Assembly: GCA_034003725.1 (NCBI GenBank)
Contig: JAVEYB010000011.1
Coordinates: forward strand, 1 to 64,000
Reading direction: 5' to 3'
DNA: 64,000 nucleotides
Source: Candidatus Zixiibacteriota bacterium
GTDB lineage: Bacteria > Zixibacteria > MSB-5A5 > GN15 > FEB-12
Positions 50,701 to 58,470 of the stretch are shown here, piece by piece. The stretch's first letter is position 1; the number at the start of each line of letters is the position of its first letter. Below the pieces are notes generated by a model. It was not told the origin of the DNA and did no database searches. It saw nothing but the letters and a program-made list of their open reading frames with translations. The position numbers and the translations under genes were made by a program.

Positions 50701-53678
50701 TGTGCGATCCGGGACAGATCTGTTACCAGTTTACTGCTGTGGACCCTGACGGAGGGGCGCTCATCTGGACCAAAACAACGGGGAACGGTTCAGTGTCGGC
50801 CGCTGGCCTCTGGTGCTTCAGCGCCACCGCCAGCGGCAGCTACTCCGTAACGGCCACGGTCAGTGATTCCTGTGGAGCATCGGATCAGGTCACCCTGACG
50901 TACAATGTCGATCTGAACGATGCCCCCGTGGTCAGTCTGGGGCCGGATGTCACGCGGTTCGTGTGCGCGAGCGAGCAGATCTGCCTGCCGTACACGGTCA
51001 CCGACAGCGACAACAATGTCGAGCTCGAGACGCTGGTTTCCGGCGCCGGTTTGCTCGACACGGCAGCCAACGAGTTGTGTTTCGCCGCCGATACCGCCGG
51101 TGTTTATCGTTTCATCGTACAGGTGACGGACGCCTGCGGCGACAACGACAGCGATACGATTAATGTCACGGTCGGAATCAACAGACCGCCGGTTGCAGGC
51201 GCGGGCGCCGACCAGACCATATTCCAGTGCGCGCCGGTCCAGGTCTGCTGGAGCGCGACAGCGACCGATCCCGACGCCAACCTCGACAGCGCCTATGTGG
51301 CAGACGGGCCGGGGACGTTCGCGAGCGGCCAGATCTGCTTCACGCCGGATACGGCCGGCGTGTACCGGTTCATCCTGAGAGCGGTTGATGACTGCGGCGT
51401 GAGCGATCAGGATACGGTGCTGATAACGATCGACTTGAATGCCGGACCGGTGTGCAGCGTCCCGGCCGATACAAGCGTGTTCCAGTGCACGCCGACGCAG
51501 ATATCGCTGCCGGTGGGCGCGGCCGATCCGGACGGCAATTTCGATCATTGCGAGATTGTCTCCGGTCCCGGTTCACTGGTGGGCGGCAACTGGGTCTTTA
51601 CTCCGTCCGGGGATCAGAGTGTCACCGTTGCGGTCATGTGTATCGACCAGTGCGGCGCGACGTGCACCGACACGTTCCACGTGACGATCGACATCAACAA
51701 CCGACCGGTCGTCAGCGCGGGTGCGGACAGCACGGTAATCACCTGCGACGGCGGCACGATCTGCCGGACGATCGTGTCCAGTGATCCAAACGGCAATCTG
51801 GATTCGGTGTGGATCGCCTCGGGGGCGGGACATTATAACGCCGTCACCGGCCAGTACTGCGTGACGGTCCCGTACGGCGACGGCAACGATCGCCAGTACA
51901 CGACCATCTTCGCCGCCGTGGATTCGTGCGGGCTGGAATCCCGCGATACGCTCCGCATCACGATCGACTTCAACGAGCCGCCGGTGATCGAGCTGCCGCC
52001 TGATTTTGTGGCGTATCTCGATCAGGTCGGTGAACTCTGTATCGATGTCGAGATCAGCGACGCCGACGACAATCTCGCCGGCTACAGTGTCGCGCCGATC
52101 GGCGACTGGGATCCGTTTACCGGGGAGTTGTGTTTCGACGCCGATACCGCCGGCACGTACGAGATTATCGTCACCGCCTTTGATATGTGCGGCGACTCGA
52201 CATCGGACACGGTGGAGATCGAGGTACAGGTCGACGAGTGCATCCATGTCCAGATCGAACAGCGAACCAACGTGTTCCAGGGGCAGGTAACCACGCTCGA
52301 CATCCTGCTTACCGGTTCCGGCAAGGAACTGGGCGGGTTTGACCTGTTGATCCAGTACGATGCCAGCGCGCTGACGGCGACGGCTGCGCACCTCGGCGCT
52401 CTGCCGCTCAACTGCGGCTGGGAGTACTTCCAGTACCGTCACGGAGCGTCCGGCAACTGCGGCAGCGGCTGTCCGTCGGGGCTGATCCAGCTGGTCGCGA
52501 TTGCCGAGACCAATAACGGCGCCTATCATCCCGGCTGTTATCTCGACGCGGATGTCGGCGTTTTGGCGTCGATAGATTTCCTGGTCACGAATGACCGGAC
52601 GCTCGAGTGTCTCTGGATCCCGGTGAACTTCTTCTGGGTCTCGTGCGCGGACAACTCGTTCTCGTCACGGGGCGGCGACACACTCTGGGTCGCCCGCAGC
52701 ATTTTCGATCCGGGTTATAACAACATCACCAACCACAATTTCGGTCTGCCGGGTGCGCTGGGGCTTCCGGATTACTGTCTGGAGGGACAGGGTCCCGACA
52801 AGCCGCGGCCGATTCGCTGTGTCGATTTCACGAACGGCGGGATCAAGATCATCTGCGCGGACGAGATCGACGATCGCGGCGATATCAACCTTGACGGTCT
52901 GGCGTACACGATCGCCGACGTGGTGATGTTCACCAACTACTTCATCTACGGAACGTCGGCGTTCGGTTCGGGTCTGGCGGTTGAGGCGGCGACGGCGGCG
53001 TCGGACGTTAACGTCGACGGCCTGCCGTTGACGGTCGCGGACCTCGTTTACCTGATCCGTGTGGTGGTCGGCGACGCATCGCCGGTTCCGAAGCCGAATC
53101 CGGACGCCGCGTACGAGGCTGATATCGCATTGCGCGAGGGCGTGGTGACGATCGAGCACGCGGGCGCCAGGATCGGCGCCATGTACGTGGTGCTCGAGGG
53201 CGAGGTCGAGCCGGAGTTACACCCGAACGCGGCGGACATGCAGATCGAGTTCAACTACGACGGCATGTACACGCGGGTGCTGGTGTTCACGAACGACGCA
53301 TCGGCCTCGCTGGAAACCGGCGAAGTGCTTCTGGTCGGCACGAAGACGTCGATCAAAGAAATCGAGCTCGGATCGTATGATGGCTTAGTGATGGCGGCGA
53401 ATATGCAGGTGCTGCCGACAACCTATTCTCTGTCGCAGAACTATCCGAATCCGTTCAACCCGAACACGACAATCGAGTTCTCTCTCCCGGTGAAGTCGGA
53501 GTACCGATTGACCATTTACAACATTCTCGGTCAGCAGGTCGAGCAGTTCTCCGATGAGCTTGACGCCGGGTACCACAAGATAGAGTGGGATGCCGGTAGA
53601 TACGCTTCAGGTGTCTACTTCTATCGTCTGACGGCTGGTGAATTCAGCGCCACCAAGAAGATGGTTTTGCTGAAGTAA
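44775..53678 (+). CDS. giant secreted repeat protein with cohesin/dockerin-like region and C-terminal sorting domain
   Basis: 2967 residues. Signal peptide (MKQLRVGRAMAMALTFALCLSATAQA); DUF4114-like domain around 120-200 (VGFWMRPNLSGNN, YQDLVIKVRF). From 200 to 2490 there are about 24 Ig/cadherin-like units of 85-100 residues, most opening like NSAPVADAGADQ-VFQCAPQQICWP with a conserved Cys pair and ending CG--DRDTV-V-V. Then a cohesin-like domain (from 2488), dockerin-like loops RGDINLDGLAYTIADVV and SDVNVDGLPLTVADLV (near 2700-2745), and at 2889-2967 a sorting/FlgD-like domain YPNPFNPNTTIEFSLPV...GVYFYRLTAGEF. Presumably a surface adhesin or stalk. Clear terminator after it. Confidence 0.92.
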   Translation: MKQLRVGRAMAMALTFALCLSATAQADEWWADSLATYKLTKAPQERSLQFLLDSLGYEIDVDDDELGVEVLCGQPGTNTATLTLEVAGSAVYATSGFYEAGDTSVFYQLFGPSNVPGDSVQFTVGSFDAVGFWMRPNLSGNNARWLTEQDFNEDDFDHAWIFATGNPHEYLIAFEDLPDGGDADYQDLVIKVRFANDVPYLTLPGDTTIVQCGSDSICFAVGAYDDNCQGDSIWLTMLSGDGVFTPEAGVSSISSQHCFLPVGPGTYEFIFEVEDILGAIDVDTLTITVAAGSSPLVSVPDTTVDWCDLQTICLPLSILDPDCDVVSVTTSLGSYGGNALSFDQIMRYTELGATITQVGGGAPGTLLTESSDFVGPVNSQSGVSFSLPNFAFATIVHSTGSFPVGPGLYNSSDNLLGAPTDLTFTLPGPGGPDGGAGDGSIDFSSGNNVTIGFGQDITSCNGAEVDFILFTNTASAGNGTIRFRDGGTTVYTYTGPIPGASAGTGTGGLTIDLPDGVTFDRVRISNNSGSFEVDAVAARTAASPSATDICFTPDTAGVYEVIVTATDACGNIGQDIAYVTVNLNEAPVADAGPNQSVFQCAPAQICLPVGFTDPDNNLEITELVQGPGTLAGNQICFTPASSGTFTFVIRAVDSCGVSDRDTVVVSVTRNASPVAAQPAGVSLFLCGPQQVCQTFTATDPNGGSLTWTLLSGPGSISAAGEYCFTPTTGGVFDASAVVADSCGAADTVTASFTITMNAAPVADDPTSPVDVAQCDPQEICYQFTATDADGGPLAWTMLSGDGALSASGEWCFTPAGSGSYTAQAVVADTCGAADTTTLTYDVTVNEAPSIALGPDTSLSLCAPQPICLSYVVDDAQGAAGLIEAMVSGFGTLDTAANQICFTPVSSGSYEFIVSVTDPCGAVDRDTIEVSVAFGVSAAIGCPTGSIDVFLCGPDSIHYMLDITPASAAVTVMGGKYENDKLDIYADTSGTYIVQVIATEACGADTCQLVFEVEIGESPQITCPPQASQFICDAGASVCVPVGIVGADTNVTVSPIGSYSGGNVCFTADTSGLYTLTMVAATPCGSDTCELLVDVSVNSAPVAVDPATPVDTFLCAPDAICYDFAASDADSQTLTWAKLSGDGSVSASGQWCFTASASGTYTVVVVVSDPCGDADTTTLTYTVTLNGPPTVTLGTDKSLVVCAGQQACFPYTVSDPDNNLASVALTSGPGTLDEMAQTVCVTPATSGTYQFVITATDSCGLQDVDTLRITIQVNRPPVANAGPDQTVGQCSVGQICLPATCTDPDGNLVTCELVTGPPGAGYDGTTICFTPTGTWDYEFVLKATDACGSVDYDTVVVYYTLNSAPVADAGADQAVFQCAPQQICWPAGCSDPNGPADLAECNLISGPGTYDGAKICFTPSGTGVYEFVLEAVDNCGRTDRDTVTIDVTINSAPVCEIPNDTTIFQCTPTQVCLPAFSTDVDGNLDNCQVNVGTLVGSTWCYTPSSSQTVTVTMTCVDECGAQCQSQFAVEFLINGDPTIAFGADTSLFLCSMEEVCLPYIADDPNDPRPTTVTLVSGPGTLDEINSQVCFTPSGAGVFEFVIRIEDECGKFDQDTINVTAGLNSTPVADAGADQTLFLCDIGQPMCWPVSCSDVDGNLSDCLFNGPGTYDGSTICFTPAGPGVFTFTLRAEDDCGAAMVDTVVVSVAVNSAPVVTLPDDFPVFQCTPEEICVDYTVADADGLSLIIESMSSGYGTIDTSANQICFTPGAAGAYEIIVSAVDSCGAAGADTVTVTVSFGQFALISCPAAPIDVFLCGPDSICQSMSITPSDASVTVSQGVYDGGQLCFYADTAGTYVIDVIAESSCGADTCQLVFNVDIGQAPQIACPDPVVRFVCDAGSSVCIPVGVMGGGATVTVSPFATYSGGSVCFNADTSGHYEITMIAATACGSDTCLIVADITLNGAPVADDPAGPVDTALCDPGQICYQFTAVDPDGGALIWTKTTGNGSVSAAGLWCFSATASGSYSVTATVSDSCGASDQVTLTYNVDLNDAPVVSLGPDVTRFVCASEQICLPYTVTDSDNNVELETLVSGAGLLDTAANELCFAADTAGVYRFIVQVTDACGDNDSDTINVTVGINRPPVAGAGADQTIFQCAPVQVCWSATATDPDANLDSAYVADGPGTFASGQICFTPDTAGVYRFILRAVDDCGVSDQDTVLITIDLNAGPVCSVPADTSVFQCTPTQISLPVGAADPDGNFDHCEIVSGPGSLVGGNWVFTPSGDQSVTVAVMCIDQCGATCTDTFHVTIDINNRPVVSAGADSTVITCDGGTICRTIVSSDPNGNLDSVWIASGAGHYNAVTGQYCVTVPYGDGNDRQYTTIFAAVDSCGLESRDTLRITIDFNEPPVIELPPDFVAYLDQVGELCIDVEISDADDNLAGYSVAPIGDWDPFTGELCFDADTAGTYEIIVTAFDMCGDSTSDTVEIEVQVDECIHVQIEQRTNVFQGQVTTLDILLTGSGKELGGFDLLIQYDASALTATAAHLGALPLNCGWEYFQYRHGASGNCGSGCPSGLIQLVAIAETNNGAYHPGCYLDADVGVLASIDFLVTNDRTLECLWIPVNFFWVSCADNSFSSRGGDTLWVARSIFDPGYNNITNHNFGLPGALGLPDYCLEGQGPDKPRPIRCVDFTNGGIKIICADEIDDRGDINLDGLAYTIADVVMFTNYFIYGTSAFGSGLAVEAATAASDVNVDGLPLTVADLVYLIRVVVGDASPVPKPNPDAAYEADIALREGVVTIEHAGARIGAMYVVLEGEVEPELHPNAADMQIEFNYDGMYTRVLVFTNDASASLETGEVLLVGTKTSIKEIELGSYDGLVMAANMQVLPTTYSLSQNYPNPFNPNTTIEFSLPVKSEYRLTIYNILGQQVEQFSDELDAGYHKIEWDAGRYASGVYFYRLTAGEFSATKKMVLLK

Positions 53679-53697
53679 CGCCATCGTCCTTCAAGTG

Positions 53698-53724
53698 AAA
53701 GGCCCCGGGCAACCGGGGCCTTTT
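53698..53724. terminator. rho-independent terminator of the giant gene
   Basis: Perfect 10-bp stem AAGGCCCCGG / CCGGGGCCTT, GCAA loop, followed by T on the plus strand. It may also stop the convergent Smr gene. Confidence 0.9.
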
Positions 53725-53766
53725 GCGTTTCTGGTTGTGGGTGATGCGCTCACGGGGAAGATCGGG

Positions 53767-54060
53767 CTAGTCGGCAGGCTTCAGGTCCACGACCGTCGCT
53801 CCCCATGAGCCGCCGGAGCCGCCTTCATGCCGGTATGAGACGACATCCGGATGTTCGGCCAGAAGGGACTGCACGATTCGCCGCTGAACGCCCTTGCCTT
53901 TGCCGTGTACGATGCGGAGTTGGTGGATTCCCCGATCGCGGCAGACCCGAATGTATTCGGTCACTACTTCGCGGGTTTCGTCGGGGGCAAACTGGTGCAG
54001 ATCGAGCGTACCGTCGATAGGATAGTCGATCGGCGCATCTTCGTTTTCGGGTCGGGTCAC
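53767..54060 (-). CDS. Smr domain protein
   Basis: 97-residue stand-alone Smr (small MutS-related) domain: IDGTLDLHQFAPDETREVVTEYIRVCRDRGIHQLRIVHGKGKGVQRRIVQSLLAEHPDVVSYRHEG. LDLH and HGKGKG are the nuclease-associated motifs. The domain can nick DNA or RNA in MutS2, and stand-alone forms are linked to ribosome rescue. Start chosen at the GTG at 54060 because AAAGGGA lies 7 bases ahead; the open frame reaches 54174 with only a TTG. Confidence 0.88.
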   Translation of the reverse strand: MTRPENEDAPIDYPIDGTLDLHQFAPDETREVVTEYIRVCRDRGIHQLRIVHGKGKGVQRRIVQSLLAEHPDVVSYRHEGGSGGSWGATVVDLKPAD

Positions 54061-54191
54061 GTTCCATTCCCTTTGCAGGCAGGCTGTTAGCAGTGTCACA
54101 ATATAGCCGGTCCGGGCTTGCCTGAAACCGGATTTTTGCCTATTTTGCGCCACTGTTCCATAACCTACCACCAAGAAAGCGGAGTCAGTAA

Positions 54192-56009
54192 ATGACTACT
54201 ACCACCACACAAATGCCGCCCGCCCCGACCTGGGATCTCGACAGCATTTTCCCCGGCGGCTCGTCATCGGCCGAGCTTGCGGCGTACCGTGACAAAGTCA
54301 AAAAAGACTTCATGTCGTTCGAGAAAGATATCAAGAACCTTCCGGTTACGCTCGATGACAGCACGGCGCCGGTGTGGAGCAGGACAATTCTGGCACTGGC
54401 CGATCTTGTAGACCGCCTGGGCCTGATCTCATCATTTTCGCACTGCCTCGTGTCACAAAACGTCAAAGACAGCAAGGCGCATGCGATCGAGGGGGAGTCG
54501 GACGCTCTGATCGCCGAGTGGCAGAAGTGCAAGACGATTCTGCAGATCATGGCCGGCAAGCAGTCTGACGCCGCGTGGGAGAAGCTGGTCAGTTCCGATG
54601 CGCTCAAAGAACAGCGCTTTTATCTGGACGAGATGCGCAACCAGGCCAAAGAGAAGATGTCGCCCGAGATGGAGTCGTTGGCGCTGGAACTGGCGGTGAA
54701 CGGCTACCATGCCTGGAACAAGCTGTATGACAAGATGGCCGGCGATTTGTCGGTCGAATTCGAGCAGAACGGCTCGACCCGGACGATTTCACTGGGGCAG
54801 CTTGCCACGAAGATGGCCGATCCGGACCGCGCCATTCGCAAGCAGGCATTCGCAAAACTGACCGCAGCGTGGGAGTCACGCGAGGAGCTCGCGGCCATGA
54901 CCTTAAACGCCCTCGGCGGGTTCCGGCTGTCGGTCTACAAAAACCGCGGCTGGGAGAACAACCTGCACGAGGCGCTGCAGATGGCGCGGATCAAGCAGCG
55001 CACGCTCGACGCCATGTGGGCGGTCGTGGCGCGCGAAAAGGACCGTCTCATCCCCTATGTCGATGCCAAGAAGAAGCTGCTCGGGATAGAGAAGTACGCC
55101 TGGTACGATCAGTTTGCCCCGTGTGGTGCGGTCGACAAGCTGTACAGCTACGATCAGGCGGCGGAGTTCATCTACAAAAACGAACGAGACTTCTCGAAGG
55201 ACATGGCCGAGTTCGCGAAGATGGCGGTGGAGAAGCGGTGGATCGAGGCCGAGGATCGGGGCGGCAAGGCCGGCGGCGGTTATTGCACGCGGTTCGGTCC
55301 GTTCAAGCAGTCCCGGATATTCATGACCTACGCCAACACGTATGAAAACCTGCTGACGCTGGCGCACGAGCTTGGACACGCCTATCACGGCTGGGTGCTC
55401 AGAGACAAGCCGATATTCGCGCAGGACTACCCGATGACGCTTGCGGAGACGGCGTCGATATTCGCCGAGCTTCTGGTTACCGATGCGGCGCTGCAGGCAT
55501 GCGACGATCCGCAGGAGAAACTGATGCTGCTCGACCAGAAGCTGCAGCAACCGTACACGCTTTTCTGCGACATCCGCACCCGCTTCCTGTTTGAGACGTC
55601 GTATTACGCCGAACGCAGGAACGGCATAGTCGGCGCCGAGCGGCTTCGCGAGTTGATGATCGCGGCGCAGAAGGAGGCGTTTGGTCCGATGCTGGATCAG
55701 TCGGGATACCATCCGTTATTCTGGTGCTCGAAGCTGCACTTTTACATCAGCGACGTGCCGTTTTACAACTTCCCGTATACGTTCGGATTTTTGTTTGCGA
55801 TCGGCGTCTACGACCGGGCGAAAAAGGAAGGGTCGGCGTTCGCGGACAAGTACCGCGCCCTGCTGGCCGACACCGGTTCGATGACGACCGAGCAGGTCGC
55901 CATGAAGCATCTCGGAGTCGATTTGACGAAGGAAGACTTCTGGACGGACGCGGCACGGCGCGCGACTGCCGATGTCGACGAGTTTGTCCGGCTGGCGGCG
56001 GGGAAGTAG
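54192..56009 (+). CDS. pepF: M3 family oligoendopeptidase F-type metallopeptidase
   Basis: 605 residues with the zinc motif HELGHAYHGW at about 392-401 and downstream Glu in MTLAETASIFAELLV. The N-terminus WDLDSIFPGGSSSAELAAY and the C-terminal region WCSKLHFYISDVPFYNFPYTFGFLFAIGVYDRAK are characteristic of oligoendopeptidase F and its relatives. It hydrolyses short peptides in the cytosol. GCGGAG precedes the ATG. The AlkC/AlkD-like gene begins 3 bases after its stop, so the two are likely co-transcribed. Confidence 0.95.
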   Translation: MTTTTTQMPPAPTWDLDSIFPGGSSSAELAAYRDKVKKDFMSFEKDIKNLPVTLDDSTAPVWSRTILALADLVDRLGLISSFSHCLVSQNVKDSKAHAIEGESDALIAEWQKCKTILQIMAGKQSDAAWEKLVSSDALKEQRFYLDEMRNQAKEKMSPEMESLALELAVNGYHAWNKLYDKMAGDLSVEFEQNGSTRTISLGQLATKMADPDRAIRKQAFAKLTAAWESREELAAMTLNALGGFRLSVYKNRGWENNLHEALQMARIKQRTLDAMWAVVAREKDRLIPYVDAKKKLLGIEKYAWYDQFAPCGAVDKLYSYDQAAEFIYKNERDFSKDMAEFAKMAVEKRWIEAEDRGGKAGGGYCTRFGPFKQSRIFMTYANTYENLLTLAHELGHAYHGWVLRDKPIFAQDYPMTLAETASIFAELLVTDAALQACDDPQEKLMLLDQKLQQPYTLFCDIRTRFLFETSYYAERRNGIVGAERLRELMIAAQKEAFGPMLDQSGYHPLFWCSKLHFYISDVPFYNFPYTFGFLFAIGVYDRAKKEGSAFADKYRALLADTGSMTTEQVAMKHLGVDLTKEDFWTDAARRATADVDEFVRLAAGK

Positions 56010-56012
56010 ACG

Positions 56013-57128
56013 ATGCCGTCGGGCGAAGCGATCCGGCCCGAAGGCGGGCTGTGGAAGGACTCGCTGGGTGAGCGGGCGGTTGTCGAGCTCGGGCTGGCAA
56101 TCGCCCGGGTACACAAGCGATTCGACGCGGAGGGGTTTGCCCTGCGGGTAATCGGGGACGATTACCTCGGTCGCGAACTCAAAGACCGCACGCGCACGAT
56201 TGCGCGCCACCTTCGGGACTTCCTTCCGAAGGACTACGCCCGGGCGGTGGGTGTGCTGGTCAAGACGGCGCCGCATGTCGACACGTTCCAAAACTGGGCG
56301 CTGACGTCATACGTCGAGCAGTTCGGACTGGACTACTTCGAGGAGTCCGTGGCCGCGATGAAGGCGCTGACCCCGTTTTCCACCTGCGAATTTGCGATTC
56401 GTCCTTACATGAATCGGTACACGGAGAGGATGCTTCCCGTGCTGCACGACTGGGCGGCCGACACGAACGAGCACGTACGGCGACTGGCGGCCGAGGGCTC
56501 TCGACCGCGCGGCGTCTGGACCGAACATATCACGGCATTTCGAAAGAACCCCGGACCCGTACTGGAGCTTCTGGAAAAGCTGAAAGCGGACCCGTCGCTG
56601 TACGTGCGCAAAGCGGTCGCCAACAATCTCAACGACATTTCGAAGGACCATCCGGATCTCGTCATAAAAACGGCGCTTCGCTGGCAAAAAGACAAACACA
56701 AGGACACCAACTGGATTGTCCGACACGCCTGCCGTTCGCTGATCAGACGGGGACACCCGGAGGTCTTCCCCGTGTTTGGATTCAGTTATCCTCCGAAGGT
56801 CGAGGTGCGGAACCTGACGATTACTCCGAAGCGGGTGAAAGTCGGTGGGGAGATGGCATTCAGTTTTGTCGTGAAGGCGGCCGGGTCGAAAAGCCAGAAG
56901 CTGGCGATTGACTATTCCGTCCATTACGTGAAGGCCAACGGCAAGACAGCGCCGAAGCTGTTCAAACTGACGGAGAAATCGCTCAAACCGGGCGAGGCGA
57001 TCGAGGTGCGTTCCAGGCATTCATTTCTCGATCGTTCCACCCGCACGCATCGGCCGGGCGGGCACGCGATCGACATTATCATTAATGGTATCCGGCAGGC
57101 CGGCGGCACTTTCACGGTGACCGAATAG
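56013..57128 (+). CDS. DNA alkylation repair protein (AlkC/AlkD-like HEAT repeat)
   Basis: 371 residues. HEAT-like helices (RELKDRTRTIARHLRDFLPKDYARAVGVLVKTAP, HVRRLAAEGSRPRGVW, LYVRKAVANNLNDISKDHPDLVIKTALRW, WIVRHACRSLIRRGHPEVFPVFGF) match the AlkC/AlkD family of glycosylases that remove N3- and N7-alkyl purines. The RKAVANNLNDISKDHPD block is typical of the AlkC-like branch. The last 100 residues form a beta-rich domain (VEVRNLTITPKRVKVGGEMAFSFVVKAAG), also usual there. It follows pepF closely. Confidence 0.88.
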   Translation: MPSGEAIRPEGGLWKDSLGERAVVELGLAIARVHKRFDAEGFALRVIGDDYLGRELKDRTRTIARHLRDFLPKDYARAVGVLVKTAPHVDTFQNWALTSYVEQFGLDYFEESVAAMKALTPFSTCEFAIRPYMNRYTERMLPVLHDWAADTNEHVRRLAAEGSRPRGVWTEHITAFRKNPGPVLELLEKLKADPSLYVRKAVANNLNDISKDHPDLVIKTALRWQKDKHKDTNWIVRHACRSLIRRGHPEVFPVFGFSYPPKVEVRNLTITPKRVKVGGEMAFSFVVKAAGSKSQKLAIDYSVHYVKANGKTAPKLFKLTEKSLKPGEAIEVRSRHSFLDRSTRTHRPGGHAIDIIINGIRQAGGTFTVTE

Positions 57129-57348
57129 GGCCGCCGCGTCACCCGATAACCTTCCGTTTTTTAAGGCGTTACCGGCTCGGTTCGACTCTTCGGAGGTGGC
57201 CGTCGGCGCCGGTCATGCCTGTTCACCGATCTCCTATCTATTTAGGAATCGCGTGAAACAATAACTTCGTCCATCCCGTAGACTTCTGTAGCCAACAGCA
57301 GATTCGTCTTAAACAGCAGATTCACACTGGTCGGGAGAGCAGTCTTAC

Positions 57349-58446
57349 ATGAAGAAAATCATTCTGATCGCTATTGTACTGGTCGTGGTGGTGGCGGCCG
57401 TGGCGTTTTTCGCCAATGACGGGTCGGCCAAGAAAGAGGACGAAGTCAAGACGGTCGAGGTGACCCGCGGGTCGATCGTAGACAAGGCCCTCGCGATCGG
57501 GCAGATCGAGCCGGAGTACGAAATTGCGGTGAAGTCCAAGGTGGCCGGAATAGTCCGGACCGTCTATGTCGAGATCGGCGACCAGGTCAAGGTGGGGGAT
57601 CCGCTGTTCGACGTCAAGCCGGATCCGACGCCGGTGGAATATGCGAATGCCAAGCGTGAAGTGGAGCTGTTCCAGGTCGCTTTCGATCAGACCGCCCGCG
57701 AGCACGACCGCGCTTCACAGCTCCGCGACAAACAGTTGATCTCGAAGCAGGAATTCGAAACCAGCCTCGCTGCCTACGAGGACGCGGAACTTCGACTCAA
57801 ACTATCCCGTGAAAAGCTCGCCCTGATCGAGTCGGGCAGTACGGAAATCGCCGATCGCACCATCGACAACATCATCAAGTCTCCGATCACCGGAACGGTG
57901 TTGTCGCTGCTGGTTGAGGAGGGGGATCCCGTCGTCCCGTTGACGTCGTATCAGGCCGGAACGGAGCTCGCGACGCTGGCGAAGATGGACGATCTCATTT
58001 TCAAGGGTACGGTGGACGAGATCGATGTCGGCAAGCTGCGCGAGGGGATGAGGGTTGACGTTGAGATCGGCGCCCTGCCAAACGAGAAGTTGACGGGCGT
58101 GTTGGAGAAGATTTCGCCGAAAGCGCGCAAGGCCGACGGCGCGACGCTGTTTGACGTGGAGATCGTGTTCGATGAAGTCAGCCGCGGGTTCCTTCGCGCC
58201 GGCTACAGCGCCAACGCCGACGTCATTATCAACAAGGCCGAGGATATCCTTCTGGTACCGGAGCGGCTGGTTGCGTTCACGGACTCGGTTCCGTCGGTGG
58301 AGGTACGCGACACGCTCGGCAACATCGAAAAGCGGGACATCGAGACCGGTCTTTCCGACGGCATCAATATCCAGGTCGTTGCCGGACTCTCCGAGGGCGA
58401 GCTGGTGGTGGAACGTCCGCCCAAAGAAATCAAGCCCTGGGATTAA
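57349..58446 (+). CDS. periplasmic adaptor (MacA/HlyD family)
   Basis: 365 residues anchored by one N-terminal helix (IILIAIVLVVVVAAVAFFA). It has a biotinyl-lipoyl-like domain (EIAVKSKVAGIVRTVYVEIGDQVKVGDPLFDV), a coiled-coil hairpin (residues 100-170, LISKQEFETSLAAYEDAELRLKLSREKLA), IIKSPITGTVLSLLVEEGDPVVP, and a beta-barrel domain. It should link the ABC permeases encoded next to an outer-membrane channel not present here. First gene of a four-gene exporter operon. Confidence 0.93.
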   Translation: MKKIILIAIVLVVVVAAVAFFANDGSAKKEDEVKTVEVTRGSIVDKALAIGQIEPEYEIAVKSKVAGIVRTVYVEIGDQVKVGDPLFDVKPDPTPVEYANAKREVELFQVAFDQTAREHDRASQLRDKQLISKQEFETSLAAYEDAELRLKLSREKLALIESGSTEIADRTIDNIIKSPITGTVLSLLVEEGDPVVPLTSYQAGTELATLAKMDDLIFKGTVDEIDVGKLREGMRVDVEIGALPNEKLTGVLEKISPKARKADGATLFDVEIVFDEVSRGFLRAGYSANADVIINKAEDILLVPERLVAFTDSVPSVEVRDTLGNIEKRDIETGLSDGINIQVVAGLSEGELVVERPPKEIKPWD

Positions 58447-58470
58447 TCTCGAGTCCGAATCGAAGCCGCT

